A program made the position numbers and the translations under genes. The notes under the pieces were generated by a model. The model did no database searches, was not told the DNA's origin, and worked only from the letters and a program-made list of their open reading frames with translations. This document shows, in pieces, positions 33,429 to 42,543 of a stretch of 48,271 nt of DNA (positions are counted from its first letter, which is position 1; each line of letters opens with the position of its first letter). The stretch is from assembly GCA_017466365.1 (NCBI GenBank), contig JAFTUG010000010.1, forward strand, positions 1 to 48,271, given 5' to 3'. Source of the DNA: Clostridia bacterium (GTDB lineage Bacteria; Bacillota; Clostridia; Oscillospirales; Acutalibacteraceae).

Positions 33429-34931
33429 ATGGCTGAAATGACGGCAATTCAGGAAAAGAACAACACAAATCAAACCGGCTCAGCAAAACTTATGTCCAAC
33501 AGCAGAAGATATGTCGGCTCAAAAGAATCATTGGCGTATGTTGTTTACGATATTTCACAAAGCTACAACATAAATAAATATCAGGATATTTTCATAACCG
33601 ACGTTGTTAAAATCGGTCTCAGCTTTCAGACGATAGTCACTTTCGTCATCGGAATATGGGATGTTATAAACGACGTATTCCTTGCCGCAATCGTTGACAA
33701 AACAAGAACAAGATTCGGCAAATTTAGACCGTGGCTCTTTATTTGCTCCGGACCGGGTTATCTTTTGTCACTCATATATTGGCTTTTGCCCATTATATTT
33801 GCCGCTACCGACCCTTACCATGCAGGCAAGCTTGCATTTTATATGATTTTTCAGCTGATAAGCAACCTTAACGGTTCACTTGCAACAATTTCAAGAACAG
33901 GTATGCTTTCGACCATAACACCGAATGTTATTGAGAGAACAAGGCTCATCACACAGGCGAGTCTTTTTTCCGGTTTTATTGAAAAATGGCCCGAAATATT
34001 CATGGGACTTCTTATTGACCTTATCAATCACGGAACGCTTAAAATACAAATGAGAACTCTTTATGTTACGGCAGGCATTTTTACATCAACAGTTGCTGCT
34101 GCAATGGGTTTGTTCTTTGTTTTTACTGCTAAGGAAAGAGTTGCTCAGAGAGTTGAAAAACCGAGCGTTATTCAGGGTATCAAATCGATTATGAACAATA
34201 AGCCGTTGCTGATTCTCACAATTACCGATTTCCTTACGGCGTTCGGTATGAATTCGGGGACGAATTATTACTACATAAATGTTCTCGGTCTTGCTTCCAT
34301 GACAACAATTGTAGGTATTCCCGGAGCGTTTGTCTCACCCACCAGCTATGCCTTTGTAACAAAGGCAAGAGAAAGATTTTCAACAAGAGCTCTCTGGATT
34401 TTCAGCTCTCATTTCGGTGATTTTCTGATGATTTTTGTTTACCTTATCGGCTCGATTAACAAGAACTACAAAAAGCTTGCGGTTATGATACCTGCATTTA
34501 TGATAAGAGAAACGATATGGATGACTTGCTGGGGACTTATGAACGTTATCCCCGAAGAAATGCGTAACGAAACCATTGACTACGGTGAATGGAAAAACGG
34601 CTACAGAACGGAAGGCATGACGGGCGTTGCCAAGGATCTTGCAAGAAAACTTGTCGGAACTCTCGGCGCATCCATAAAAGCCTTTATTTTAAGCAAAATC
34701 GGTTATGTTGAAGGTGCAGGATACGGCAACCAAACCGAAAAAACAGAATATCTTCTCTTTATGATGTGCACCTTGCTTCCTACCGTTACAAGCGTTTTCG
34801 GTCTGATACCCAAATTCTTCTATGATCTTTCAGGTGAGAAGAAAGAGAGAATGTATCAGGAGCTTGCAGAACGCCGAAGAAGCATCATTACCCAGATGAA
34901 TGAAATTAACTCGGATGATAATGACGGTTAA
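33429..34931 (+). CDS. GPH-family (melibiose-carrier-like) sugar/cation symporter
   Basis: AAAGGAGGCG precedes this 500-aa ORF. It has about 11-12 hydrophobic helices and the family loop DVINDVFLAAIVDKTRTRFGKFRPWL between helices 2 and 3, which is the GPH/MFS signature. Substrate is unpredictable; glycoside- or oligosaccharide-cation symport is typical. Residues 1-25 are polar. The next gene is 73 nt downstream. Confidence 0.87.
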   Translation: MAEMTAIQEKNNTNQTGSAKLMSNSRRYVGSKESLAYVVYDISQSYNINKYQDIFITDVVKIGLSFQTIVTFVIGIWDVINDVFLAAIVDKTRTRFGKFRPWLFICSGPGYLLSLIYWLLPIIFAATDPYHAGKLAFYMIFQLISNLNGSLATISRTGMLSTITPNVIERTRLITQASLFSGFIEKWPEIFMGLLIDLINHGTLKIQMRTLYVTAGIFTSTVAAAMGLFFVFTAKERVAQRVEKPSVIQGIKSIMNNKPLLILTITDFLTAFGMNSGTNYYYINVLGLASMTTIVGIPGAFVSPTSYAFVTKARERFSTRALWIFSSHFGDFLMIFVYLIGSINKNYKKLAVMIPAFMIRETIWMTCWGLMNVIPEEMRNETIDYGEWKNGYRTEGMTGVAKDLARKLVGTLGASIKAFILSKIGYVEGAGYGNQTEKTEYLLFMMCTLLPTVTSVFGLIPKFFYDLSGEKKERMYQELAERRRSIITQMNEINSDDNDG

Positions 34932-35004
34932 GCATCAGTAAAAAATCCCGATTTATCGTTAACCGTTAAAAATAACCCCTGCACCAGAAGAAAGGAATTA
35001 ATCC

Positions 35005-35760
35005 ATGTTAAAAGCAGTTGATTTTTATTATTTCAGCCCCACGGGTGGCACCGAAAAAGCAGGAAAAGCCATTGCTTATGCCGTTGCGGAAACGGTTAAT
35101 GCAATCAATCTTTCGGATAAAGCCGTCAGAAATCCTTCTTCGGATGTGGTTGTTGTGGCAGCTCCCGTGTTCAGCGGAAGAATTCCCGCAATCGTGGCTG
35201 ACAAAATAGCAGCACTTAATGGCGATGGGAAGAAAGCGATTACGGCTGTTGTTTACGGTGTCAGAGCCTATGAGGATGCCTTGCTTGAACTGAACAACAT
35301 TATGAAAAACAGCGGCTTTGAGGTTGTTGCATCTGCAGCTTTGGTTGCACAGCATTCTATTGTTCCCGAAGTCGGTGCAGGCAGACCTGATAAGGCAGAT
35401 ATCGAAGAAACACAGCAATTTGCAAAGAATGTTTTGAATACTGTTGAAGACGGTAAAACGGGAAATGTAACCGTTCCCGGAAACTATCCGTACAAGGAAG
35501 TCAAAAAAGGCTCAGCTACCCCGATATCGCTCGCAACATGCAACGGCTGCGGTCATTGCGCTTGTGTTTGCCCCACCGAAGCCGTCACGGTAACGGATAA
35601 AGAAGTTTTAACCGACGCTGATAAATGTATAATGTGTATGGCCTGCGTTGCAAAATGCCCTGCACAGTCCCGTGTTTTACCGCCTCCGATTCAGGAAGGA
35701 TTAACGCAGAAATTAAGCATATTCAAAGACTTACATAGGGAAAACGAGTTTTATTTATAA
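35005..35760 (+). CDS. EFR1-type flavodoxin-ferredoxin fusion
   Basis: 251 aa. N-terminal flavodoxin-like fold with the FMN phosphate loop FSPTGGTEKAG (9-19) and APVFSGRIP. The C-terminal part has two [4Fe-4S] motifs, CNGCGHCACVCP (about 180-191) and CIMCMACVAKCP (about 210-221). EFR1-family proteins are cytosolic electron carriers of clostridia. The ribosome binding site is AAAGGAA. Confidence 0.9.
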   Translation: MLKAVDFYYFSPTGGTEKAGKAIAYAVAETVNAINLSDKAVRNPSSDVVVVAAPVFSGRIPAIVADKIAALNGDGKKAITAVVYGVRAYEDALLELNNIMKNSGFEVVASAALVAQHSIVPEVGAGRPDKADIEETQQFAKNVLNTVEDGKTGNVTVPGNYPYKEVKKGSATPISLATCNGCGHCACVCPTEAVTVTDKEVLTDADKCIMCMACVAKCPAQSRVLPPPIQEGLTQKLSIFKDLHRENEFYL

Positions 35761-35820
35761 TTATCGCTTGTTCCGATGAATCCAATCTGCAGTATATTAA
35801 AAATTTTGTTTGATAACACA

Positions 35821-35852
35821 CAAGCTCCGCAGAGATTTTTCTGCGGAGCTTG
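35821..35852. terminator. bidirectional hairpin between convergent genes
   Basis: caagctccgcag and ctgcggagcttg pair perfectly around an 8-nt loop, between a + strand gene end (35760) and a - strand gene end (35890). T tracts are short. Confidence 0.65.
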
Positions 35853-35889
35853 TTATGTCATAAACCTCTCGATTGAAAGGGGGACGGGA

Positions 35890-36066
35890 TTATCGTGAAA
35901 TGTCAAATGCACATTTTATTCCGAGATTGAACCCGGTTGTAAAACTGTCTAAAAGGCTTCTTGATGTAAATTCGATATACTTATCCGTGTATTTCAGAAA
36001 CAACGCTTTTTCATCACCTGTCAGCTTATCTGAAATCTGCTTTTCAAGCTCGGTCAAGTCATTCAT
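35890..36066 (-). CDS. C-terminal part of a split DUF6809-like protein
   Basis: 58 aa, starting ATG-AAT-GAC on the - strand. Its sequence (LTELEKQISDKLTGDEKALF...FTTGFNLGIKCAFDI) has the pattern of the C-terminal part of small helical clostridial proteins I know as DUF6809. The start codon overlaps the stop of the 36063-36155 ORF by 4 bp, in a different frame. In relatives the two parts form one chain. Confidence 0.65.
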   Translation of the reverse strand: MNDLTELEKQISDKLTGDEKALFLKYTDKYIEFTSRSLLDSFTTGFNLGIKCAFDISR

Positions 36067-36155
36067 TTTATTTTAAGCTCGCTTCCGAGTTCAGGACTGC
36101 TGTAATTCTGAGTCTCAATGTTCCCGTAAAACAAATCCTCTATAAATCCCGACAT
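36063..36155 (-). CDS. N-terminal part of a split DUF6809-like protein
   Basis: 30 aa after GAAAGAGG: MSGFIEDLFYGNI then a polar stretch ending LGSELKIK. Short N-terminal (I/L)EDL(Y/F)YGNI segments are typical of the DUF6809 family. Translation stops in TGA overlapping the ATG of the second part, so either the gene is frameshifted or the parts are coupled. Confidence 0.6.
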   Translation of the reverse strand: MSGFIEDLFYGNIETQNYSSPELGSELKIK

Positions 36156-36291
36156 AAAAACCTCTTTCCGTACTTCGTTTTCTGTGTGATTTCTTTATAA
36201 TGATTCTATCATAACACACCCACACACGTCACGTTCTAAAGCGCACAATCTTTAACGCAAATTCAGCAATATGGCCTCTGTAGCGCACAAA

Positions 36292-36316
36292 AGCCGATGG
36301 TTCAACTCCATCGGCT
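36292..36316 (-). terminator. terminator of the mcrBC-nitroreductase-DUF4838 operon
   Basis: gccgatgg and ccatcggc form a hairpin just after the DUF4838 gene, with CTTTTGT on the - strand side. Nothing else is visible in 36156-36328. Confidence 0.75.
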
Positions 36317-36328
36317 CTTTCTGATATA

Positions 36329-38224
36329 TTAATTAAAAAGATTATAAACCGCACCAAGCAGCTTGTAAAAGCCTACTGCAAGCGGATTGAGAATATCCCA
36401 AAACCATTCTTCATAAACAACAGTCCATTTATAGGGCACTCTGTAAAGATAGAGCAATTCGCAGTCCGAAAGAAGGTTTGTTCCGCCTTCCGAAAACAGA
36501 ACGGCATTCATTTCTTTAAGATCATTGTGAAGCTTTTCGCCCTCCGACATCCAAATATACGGGAACTGCCAGCGTGAAAATTCGCCCCGTTTGTTTGCGG
36601 ATTTCCAGTATCTCCACGAAAGCTCCGACCTGCGGATTTGCTGAAGTTGTTTGTCGGTTTCGGCAGCAGCCTTTGCCTTTTCCCACAGTTCATTGCATTT
36701 TTCAACATCTTCATCGGTCATATTATAAAGTGTATTTTCAGCCGACTGATAAATTGAAAGATGCTTGCTGTCGGTAACAGCGTGTTCTGTTATGATGTTA
36801 ATAAATTCTCTGATATAGCATCCGCCCGGACCGTAAACACCGTTAAGATAGCCGTCCATTTCGGCTTCATAATCAAGATAAGGATTCTGCATAAGCTTTG
36901 AGAGAAGATATGTCCTCATCTCGGCAAACTCGGCATCGCTGTTGTCGATATAATAATTTCCCTCTTCATAAAGACCCTTGACGTTGTTCTCATAGAAAAT
37001 CTGAACATTTCTCTGAAGTACGCCGAAATTCGGGAATATGCAAAGCGTATTTGCGTAGTTATGAACATAATCCCAGATATAAATTCTGTTGCAGATTTTG
37101 CCCCACTCACGAAGGTCATTCATAAAATCAACATTCTGCTCACATTTCGGGTCATCAAGAGTATGACCGAAGCAGCATTCAATCGAGCAAAGTCTGACAA
37201 TAACATCCTCACGGGGAACAACCTTTGTGGGTGCTTTTCTTGTGTACTGATAAGCAAAGGTATCAAAAACAACGTTGTCGTAGCCGTGTTCTTTTACTCT
37301 GCGTGCAATTTCGTTGACAAAAGTAATCATTGTACCCGACTGCGAGCCGTTTTCATCGTCAATCGCCTTGCAGTTATTGCACTGACAATAATCAAAATTA
37401 TCGTGCTGAGTAAGCGAAACAATCTGAATATCCGCATCATGGTTATGCTCCGATTCAAGAAGCTCAAGCACCTCTGCCGTCACGATATCTTTCACCTTCT
37501 CATTGGTGAGGCAAAGCTGATTGGGTGTTCTCTTGCCGTTTCTGAGTGCGAAATATTCGGGATGCTCATCAAAATATGTTTCGGATTTGCAGAAAAATGT
37601 TGTCATCGTATGACAGAATCTGCCGAGATATTCAACGGCAGCTCCCTGCTCTGCGGTAAAATCTCTGTAAGCACCACCGATCAGACCGTTTGCAAGCGAG
37701 AATTCGATATCACGGGAGCTTGCGGTGTCTGTTTCCGTATATTCAAAAAACGGAGTGTATTTGATATCTATATCGGCAGGAACGGTGAGAGTGCTGTTTT
37801 CAGGAGCGATAATCACCTGCGTCTCATACCAATGACAGCCGCAGAATTTTTCAAGAAATGCATAAACACCGTTTATAGTACCCTTGTTTCCTGCACCGTT
37901 GATGATAATTCTTTTATCGGTTGAGGTGATGATATAGCTTCCGTCGGCGGACTCCGAAAAATCATTTTCGGCTCTTCTTGTTGCACCGACACAGATTTCA
38001 TATTCCGAAGAATCAGAATCGGTAACAATCTCAATGTTTTTGCCCGTAATTCTGTCAAGATAATGCTTCAATCTCTGCGAGGCATAGATATCCGTCGCCG
38101 AAGCATCGGCAGAAACAACAATAACGCTTTCGTAAACCTTGAATCCGTTTTCAGTTGCAAATGCGGTAAGCGGAACAGATAAAGAAATTATCATAGCAAG
38201 CACCATACTTAAAAGTTTTTTCAT
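36329..38224 (-). CDS. secreted DUF4838 protein, glycoside-hydrolase-like
   Basis: ACGAGGTGG precedes this 631-aa ORF. Signal peptide 1-23 (TAFA-TE). Residues about 30-145 match an alpha-glucuronidase/GH20-type N-terminal domain (SQRLKHYLDRITG, INGVYAFLEKFCGCHWY). Residues about 160-470 match DUF4838, with SLTQHDNFDYCQCNNCKAID and VFDTFAYQYTRKAP, features of a TIM-barrel-like fold. A role in extracellular polysaccharide or glycan processing is inferred. It is the last gene of an operon that begins with mcrB, 21 nt after the nitroreductase. Confidence 0.85.
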   Translation of the reverse strand: MKKLLSMVLAMIISLSVPLTAFATENGFKVYESVIVVSADASATDIYASQRLKHYLDRITGKNIEIVTDSDSSEYEICVGATRRAENDFSESADGSYIITSTDKRIIINGAGNKGTINGVYAFLEKFCGCHWYETQVIIAPENSTLTVPADIDIKYTPFFEYTETDTASSRDIEFSLANGLIGGAYRDFTAEQGAAVEYLGRFCHTMTTFFCKSETYFDEHPEYFALRNGKRTPNQLCLTNEKVKDIVTAEVLELLESEHNHDADIQIVSLTQHDNFDYCQCNNCKAIDDENGSQSGTMITFVNEIARRVKEHGYDNVVFDTFAYQYTRKAPTKVVPREDVIVRLCSIECCFGHTLDDPKCEQNVDFMNDLREWGKICNRIYIWDYVHNYANTLCIFPNFGVLQRNVQIFYENNVKGLYEEGNYYIDNSDAEFAEMRTYLLSKLMQNPYLDYEAEMDGYLNGVYGPGGCYIREFINIITEHAVTDSKHLSIYQSAENTLYNMTDEDVEKCNELWEKAKAAAETDKQLQQIRRSELSWRYWKSANKRGEFSRWQFPYIWMSEGEKLHNDLKEMNAVLFSEGGTNLLSDCELLYLYRVPYKWTVVYEEWFWDILNPLAVGFYKLLGAVYNLFN

Positions 38225-38245
38225 TTTCCACCTCGTTACGAATAA

Positions 38246-38764
38246 TCAGAATTTATTGTAACAAACTGTTTCTTCTATCGGTCTGTAAACCGTGTGTCTT
38301 TCGTTGGGAACTGCATCGGGTGCAGGATAACCCATAACAAGAAGTGCGACAGGCTCAATATTTTCGGGAATTTCAAATGCTTCACGCATCTTGAAGGGGT
38401 TGAAGTGCATAACCCAAGTTGAACCGACACCAAGCTCCCACGCCTGAAGCATCATATGGGTTGTGACAATGCTCGCATCAACAATGCCGCACTGTGCACC
38501 ATCATAGGGTCTTGTCCAGCATTCGTCCTTATTGTAGCAGATAAGCATTGCACAGGGTGCATCAAAATGGCAGCGAGTGCATTCTTTCAGTTTTGTAAGG
38601 GTTTCTTTATTGCTCATAACAAGAATCCTCTGTGGCTGATAATTGCAGCCCGTAGGCGCAATATGCCCCGCTTCAAGAATTATGTCAATTACCTCTTTCT
38701 CCAAAGGCTTGTCCGTGAATTTCCGCACCGAATATCTTTCGGCTGCAAGTTTCATAAAATCCAT
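38246..38764 (-). CDS. nitroreductase family flavoprotein
   Basis: AAGGAG precedes the start. 172 aa. FMN-binding Arg/Ser motif ERYSVRKFTDKPL (9-21), APTGCNYQPQRILV (about 36-49) and GVGSTWVM/GYPAPDAVPNERH near the end give the family. NAD(P)H-dependent reduction of nitro or quinone compounds in the cytosol is the general chemistry. It lies 9 nt after mcrC, an unusual companion. Confidence 0.92.
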   Translation of the reverse strand: MDFMKLAAERYSVRKFTDKPLEKEVIDIILEAGHIAPTGCNYQPQRILVMSNKETLTKLKECTRCHFDAPCAMLICYNKDECWTRPYDGAQCGIVDASIVTTHMMLQAWELGVGSTWVMHFNPFKMREAFEIPENIEPVALLVMGYPAPDAVPNERHTVYRPIEETVCYNKF

Positions 38765-38773
38765 AACTGCTCC

Positions 38774-39826
38774 TTAATTTAAATCAAAAAATTTATTTGC
38801 AATACTGTTAAGCTGTGATGAAATCAGATTAAATGGTAAATTCAAATCAAGAGTTTTTACGCTGATTTTGTTGTTTCCCATTGTGTAATCGCAGTCCGGA
38901 CTGATTCTTTCGCTTGTTTTGGCATAAAGAAGCATACCGCCGACATTACCTGTTGATTCTTTGTCAAGATTTTTCACATAAGTGAATATCTGATATAGAT
39001 TATTAGAACGCAGAGTGTTTGCATCATACTGTGTCTGCCAAGCTTTTCCGTAATACTTCGTATCGATTATAAGAGTCTTTACTCCGTTTTTCAAAGTAAT
39101 ATCAGTCTGCATCGCAGGAAGGAAGATATCATTTTCGTCTTCTGCGATATCCCATTTGATCTGGTCTGCTCCGACTTTAAGCTGTGGAAAATGTTTACGG
39201 TAGTATTCAAGAACAAAATGCTCATACAGTCTGTGCATCTTCTGGTCATCAATAAATGATGCAATTTTATAAGAGCCTTTTTCTGTTGAAAGAAGCATAC
39301 CGTCAAGAATAAACCAGCAGATATTCATCAGCATTTTATAAGTCTGATTATTCCTGTGAAAGCGAAGCCTGTCCCATTTAATGAGAGACGGTTCAATACA
39401 ATCAATATCACCGAAAAACAGCAGATTCTTTTTGAGTGCAGACCGTCTTTCAGTGCTCACATTTGAATGCCGTATAAGTAAATCTGTGGTTGTTTTTATA
39501 ATCTGATTAAAAACATTGTTTTCTGTAAGCTCATCATGTTCGCAAGAAACAAGTTGTTTTCTTTGCAGCTTCTCTTTGACTGTACCGCCGATATCAAGTT
39601 TACCTTTTAGCACAGGTAATACTTCTTGCTTTGATATATATTCTTTATGCAAACCTTGTTTTAACTGCTGTGAAACAGCTTTTGAGAGTATTTCGGCAAA
39701 TAAATCATGAATGTTCTCAAAAGATTCCGCTTCAATGCTTTCGTAGTTTGACTGGCGGAGAACCTGAAAAGCATAAGTCAGCATATAATAGATGTTTTTT
39801 ATCAGAATTCCTTTATCCTCAGTCAT
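38774..39826 (-). CDS. mcrC: McrC-type nuclease subunit
   Basis: 350 aa. The PD-(D/E)XK core is visible: RLYEHFVLEYY (about 199-209), Asp242 in MQTDITL and IIDTKYYG with Asp255 and Lys257. Family features also include LKGKLDI near 74. McrC cuts DNA when driven by the McrB GTPase at modified cytosines. It overlaps mcrB by 8 bp, as expected for a stoichiometric complex. Confidence 0.93.
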   Translation of the reverse strand: MTEDKGILIKNIYYMLTYAFQVLRQSNYESIEAESFENIHDLFAEILSKAVSQQLKQGLHKEYISKQEVLPVLKGKLDIGGTVKEKLQRKQLVSCEHDELTENNVFNQIIKTTTDLLIRHSNVSTERRSALKKNLLFFGDIDCIEPSLIKWDRLRFHRNNQTYKMLMNICWFILDGMLLSTEKGSYKIASFIDDQKMHRLYEHFVLEYYRKHFPQLKVGADQIKWDIAEDENDIFLPAMQTDITLKNGVKTLIIDTKYYGKAWQTQYDANTLRSNNLYQIFTYVKNLDKESTGNVGGMLLYAKTSERISPDCDYTMGNNKISVKTLDLNLPFNLISSQLNSIANKFFDLN

Positions 39827-41780
39827 TCAAAACACCACGCAAGTTATTCTTCCAAGTAAGGAGTTTATCGTTATCATCAAACCAATATTCGCTGATCATC
39901 GGGATAATATCATATTCAACAATTTCACTTAACCAGTTATCGTCGGTTTCATTTTCGTGACCGCAGAAATAGCTGTGACCGATGCAGAAGCCTTTGCCGA
40001 GAGCTGAATCCTTACTTATAGCAGTATTCAATTCTTTGACTTTATCAACCAGTGCATCAAGAGTTTCATTTTCAAAAGATTTCTGATATTTTACAAATCC
40101 GTCCGATGTGAAGCCGGGTTCCATATCACAGAAGCTGAAACGGCGGCGAAGAGCATAGTCGATCATCGCAAGACTTCTGTCTGCAGTATTCATCATACCG
40201 ATTATGTAAAGATTGTTGGGTACACTGAAAGATAATCCGTTATATGCAAGAGTTGCTTTTGTTCCTCTGTAATCTTTTTCGATAAGCATAAGAAGCTCAC
40301 CGAAAATCTTACTCATATTTCCTCTGTTGATTTCATCAATAATGAAGAAATACTTTTCATTGGGATTGCTTTCTGCTTTCTTGCAGAAGTTATAGAAGAT
40401 ACCGTTTGTCAGTTTGAAAGAATCGCCATTCGGCTTGTATCCCATAATGAAATCTTCATATGAATAATTCTGATGGAACTGAACAAATTCAATTTTGCTG
40501 TCGTCTTTTTTACCCATAATTGAATATGCAAGACGCTTTGCGGCATACGTTTTACCGACACCGGGTGCACCCTGAAGGATAACATTCAATTTGTGATTCA
40601 GAAGAGAAACAAGAGAATCGTATTTTTCGGGAGAAATATACACGTCATTAAGGAAATCTTCCTTGGTGTATTTACTGTCATCAAAATAGTATTTTGATAT
40701 ATCAATTTCAGGTATTGGTTCTTTTTTTCTTTCTGCTGTTTTTATTCGAATCCATTTCAAATGAATTTTTTCAGCAAGTTCATGTGTCATGTTTACTTTC
40801 CAGCCAAGGTCAGTCAATGCCCAAACACCAGGTTGAGATTTATCCAATATACCTTCATACGCCAAATAATTTCGTGCCCAATCAATATTATTCAAAAGCT
40901 TACTTGTATTAGATTTTTCATTCTTTACAGCAAGCATCTCTTCTGAAATATTTTGCATCTCGATTATTTTCTGGTGCACATCTTTTCTTTTTGCACTTCC
41001 GCCAAGCTCTCTCAACGCCAATACAACAGGAGTATACCAATTTAAAACCTCTGCATTTGAAGAAAAATCGTCGATTTTTTCATCTGCAATGTATCTGCTG
41101 ATATAAAACCCTACATCAATCGCCATAGTCATAAATTTTTCATCAGGATAGCAGGTGTCATCGATTTCATCTTTCAGCATCTGAACAAGCTCTGCGTCTT
41201 CGCTGATTGCCTTACATATTTCGCCATAAAAATCAAGACCGGGAACAAAATTTTCAAGAGCATAACCCTTCTTGGCAATAAAATCACTTTCTGTAATTTT
41301 GGTCGCTTTGCTGATTTCAGAATATTTATAAATATAATATTTATCGGGATATCTGAGCCAAAGATATGTAGAGATTGCATTTACACCCTGATAATGTTGC
41401 TGCCACGAACCGGGATTATATTTGTCTTTAATTTCATCCGCAGCCGCAATGAAAGCTCTTATTCTTTCTGTTACATCTTTCGATTCATCATAAAGATTGA
41501 TGAACATTTCTCTTACCACTTCAGGGTCTTTTGTTGCAAATTCTTTAATCATTCCTCTCGGAAGATTGTTTTGAGATGCAAGAAGATTAAGAGTTTTGTC
41601 GGTTGCTTTCATAAACATATCAAGAAAATCAGGAGCGTTGATATCCCAAATATCCTGAAAACGCTTCACCGCAACCCACTTGTATTTCTCACCGTCATTT
41701 TTGGATTTGCCGTTAAAAAGCTCTTTGAATCTTTTCTTATAAGACGAAAGAATTACATCAAGTTTGTTTCTGTTTAACAT
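39819..41780 (-). CDS. mcrB: McrB-type AAA+ GTPase subunit with winged-helix insert
   Basis: 653 aa after GAAGGGG. Residues 1-240 are a target-recognition-type N-terminal domain of the Firmicutes kind, not an EVE or DUF3578 domain I can recognise. Residues about 245-330 resemble the Mrr N-terminal winged helix. The AAA+ motor has Walker A GAPGVGKT (404-411), Walker B FFIIDEINR (478-486), the McrB signature MNTADRS (530-536) and arginine-rich ALRRRFSF (543-550). It recognises modified DNA and translocates using GTP, with McrC as nuclease. First gene of its operon. Confidence 0.94.
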   Translation of the reverse strand: MLNRNKLDVILSSYKKRFKELFNGKSKNDGEKYKWVAVKRFQDIWDINAPDFLDMFMKATDKTLNLLASQNNLPRGMIKEFATKDPEVVREMFINLYDESKDVTERIRAFIAAADEIKDKYNPGSWQQHYQGVNAISTYLWLRYPDKYYIYKYSEISKATKITESDFIAKKGYALENFVPGLDFYGEICKAISEDAELVQMLKDEIDDTCYPDEKFMTMAIDVGFYISRYIADEKIDDFSSNAEVLNWYTPVVLALRELGGSAKRKDVHQKIIEMQNISEEMLAVKNEKSNTSKLLNNIDWARNYLAYEGILDKSQPGVWALTDLGWKVNMTHELAEKIHLKWIRIKTAERKKEPIPEIDISKYYFDDSKYTKEDFLNDVYISPEKYDSLVSLLNHKLNVILQGAPGVGKTYAAKRLAYSIMGKKDDSKIEFVQFHQNYSYEDFIMGYKPNGDSFKLTNGIFYNFCKKAESNPNEKYFFIIDEINRGNMSKIFGELLMLIEKDYRGTKATLAYNGLSFSVPNNLYIIGMMNTADRSLAMIDYALRRRFSFCDMEPGFTSDGFVKYQKSFENETLDALVDKVKELNTAISKDSALGKGFCIGHSYFCGHENETDDNWLSEIVEYDIIPMISEYWFDDNDKLLTWKNNLRGVLND

Positions 41781-41811
41781 AATATATCCCCTTCAATGGT
41801 TTTCTGATTTT

Positions 41812-41840
41812 ATATTATCATATAAAAATATTATTTTCAA
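41812..41840 (-). promoter_or_regulatory. mcrB promoter
   Basis: On the - strand, TTGAAA (41835-41840), a 17-nt spacer and TAATAT (41812-41817). Confidence 0.7.
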
Positions 41841-41909
41841 TTCCAAATACTTTTTAACGTGAAATATCGAATATTTTCTTATATGTTCATAACAAATATA
41901 TCGTATCAC

Positions 41910-41960
41910 ATGTACCAAATAACGAACACCAAAGAACACGATGTTCGTTATTTGGTACAT
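41910..41960. repeat. 19-bp perfect inverted repeat in the mcrB/Sel1 divergent region
   Basis: ATGTACCAAATAACGAACA (41910-41928) and its complement (41942-41960) are separated by 13 nt. It lies 20 nt upstream of the -35 of the + strand gene and about 70 nt upstream of the mcrB -35. No T run follows, so it is not a terminator. Operator or cruciform. Confidence 0.9.
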
Positions 41961-41979
41961 AATATGTTTTAAAATACAA

Positions 41980-42008
41980 TTGAAAGATTTGTTCGATAAT
42001 GATAGAAT
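41980..42008 (+). promoter_or_regulatory. promoter of the Sel1-PH-PHP operon
   Basis: TTGAAA (41980-41985), a 17-nt spacer and TAGAAT (42003-42008). Confidence 0.7.
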
Positions 42009-42041
42009 TAAAACAGAGAAGTTTATATAAGGGGTGAAAAC

Positions 42042-42512
42042 ATGAAAAGATTTGACCAAAGCTATGCTCGTTTTCTTCTTGATAACAGAGATTATGAAAG
42101 ATTATCAAGATATTGTCAGTCCGCACTTGACGAAGGATTTACCGAAGCGCAGGCGTTTATTGACATTTGCAATGACAAATTAAGTGTGCAAAATGATATT
42201 TCGTCCGAAGAAAATGAAATAATTTATGACAACAGTACCCCCGAAACTGTTGTATCAAATATTAGATGTTTTATAAATTATAACAACGGAGCTGAAGAAG
42301 AAGTTTCATTGAAAGACTTTGTAAAACTAATGAAACGCAAGTCCAATGAAGGTAATGCTTCTGCACAATATCTTTTATCGGAATTTTATCTTGACGGAAA
42401 CGGTGTTCGTAAAAGCATTCAAAAAGCTTTTGAGTTGATGAAATTATCGGCAGATAATGGATTTGCAAAAGCTCAACATATAACAAATATCAGAAATCAA
42501 TTGATTTTTTAA
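42042..42512 (+). CDS. Sel1-like repeat protein
   Basis: GGGGTG precedes this 156-aa ORF. At least one and a half Sel1-type TPR-like repeats are clear: GNASAQYLLSEFYLDGNGV followed by KSIQKAFELMKLSADNGFAKAQ (about 107-148). The N-terminal part has a similar helical hairpin (YARFLLDNRDYERLSRYCQSALDEGFTEAQ). Sel1 proteins are protein-protein adaptors; no signal peptide. Divergent from mcrB. Confidence 0.8.
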   Translation: MKRFDQSYARFLLDNRDYERLSRYCQSALDEGFTEAQAFIDICNDKLSVQNDISSEENEIIYDNSTPETVVSNIRCFINYNNGAEEEVSLKDFVKLMKRKSNEGNASAQYLLSEFYLDGNGVRKSIQKAFELMKLSADNGFAKAQHITNIRNQLIF

Positions 42513-42543
42513 AATCAAAATTATAATAAAAGGAGAAATAACC

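Noticed and set aside
35873-36076. 67-aa ORF on the + strand
   Set aside because: The opposite strand encodes the DUF6809-like pair with a ribosome binding site and a family-like sequence.
37061-37924. 287-aa ORF on the + strand
   Set aside because: It lies wholly antisense to the DUF4838 gene, which has a signal peptide, ribosome binding site and family motifs.
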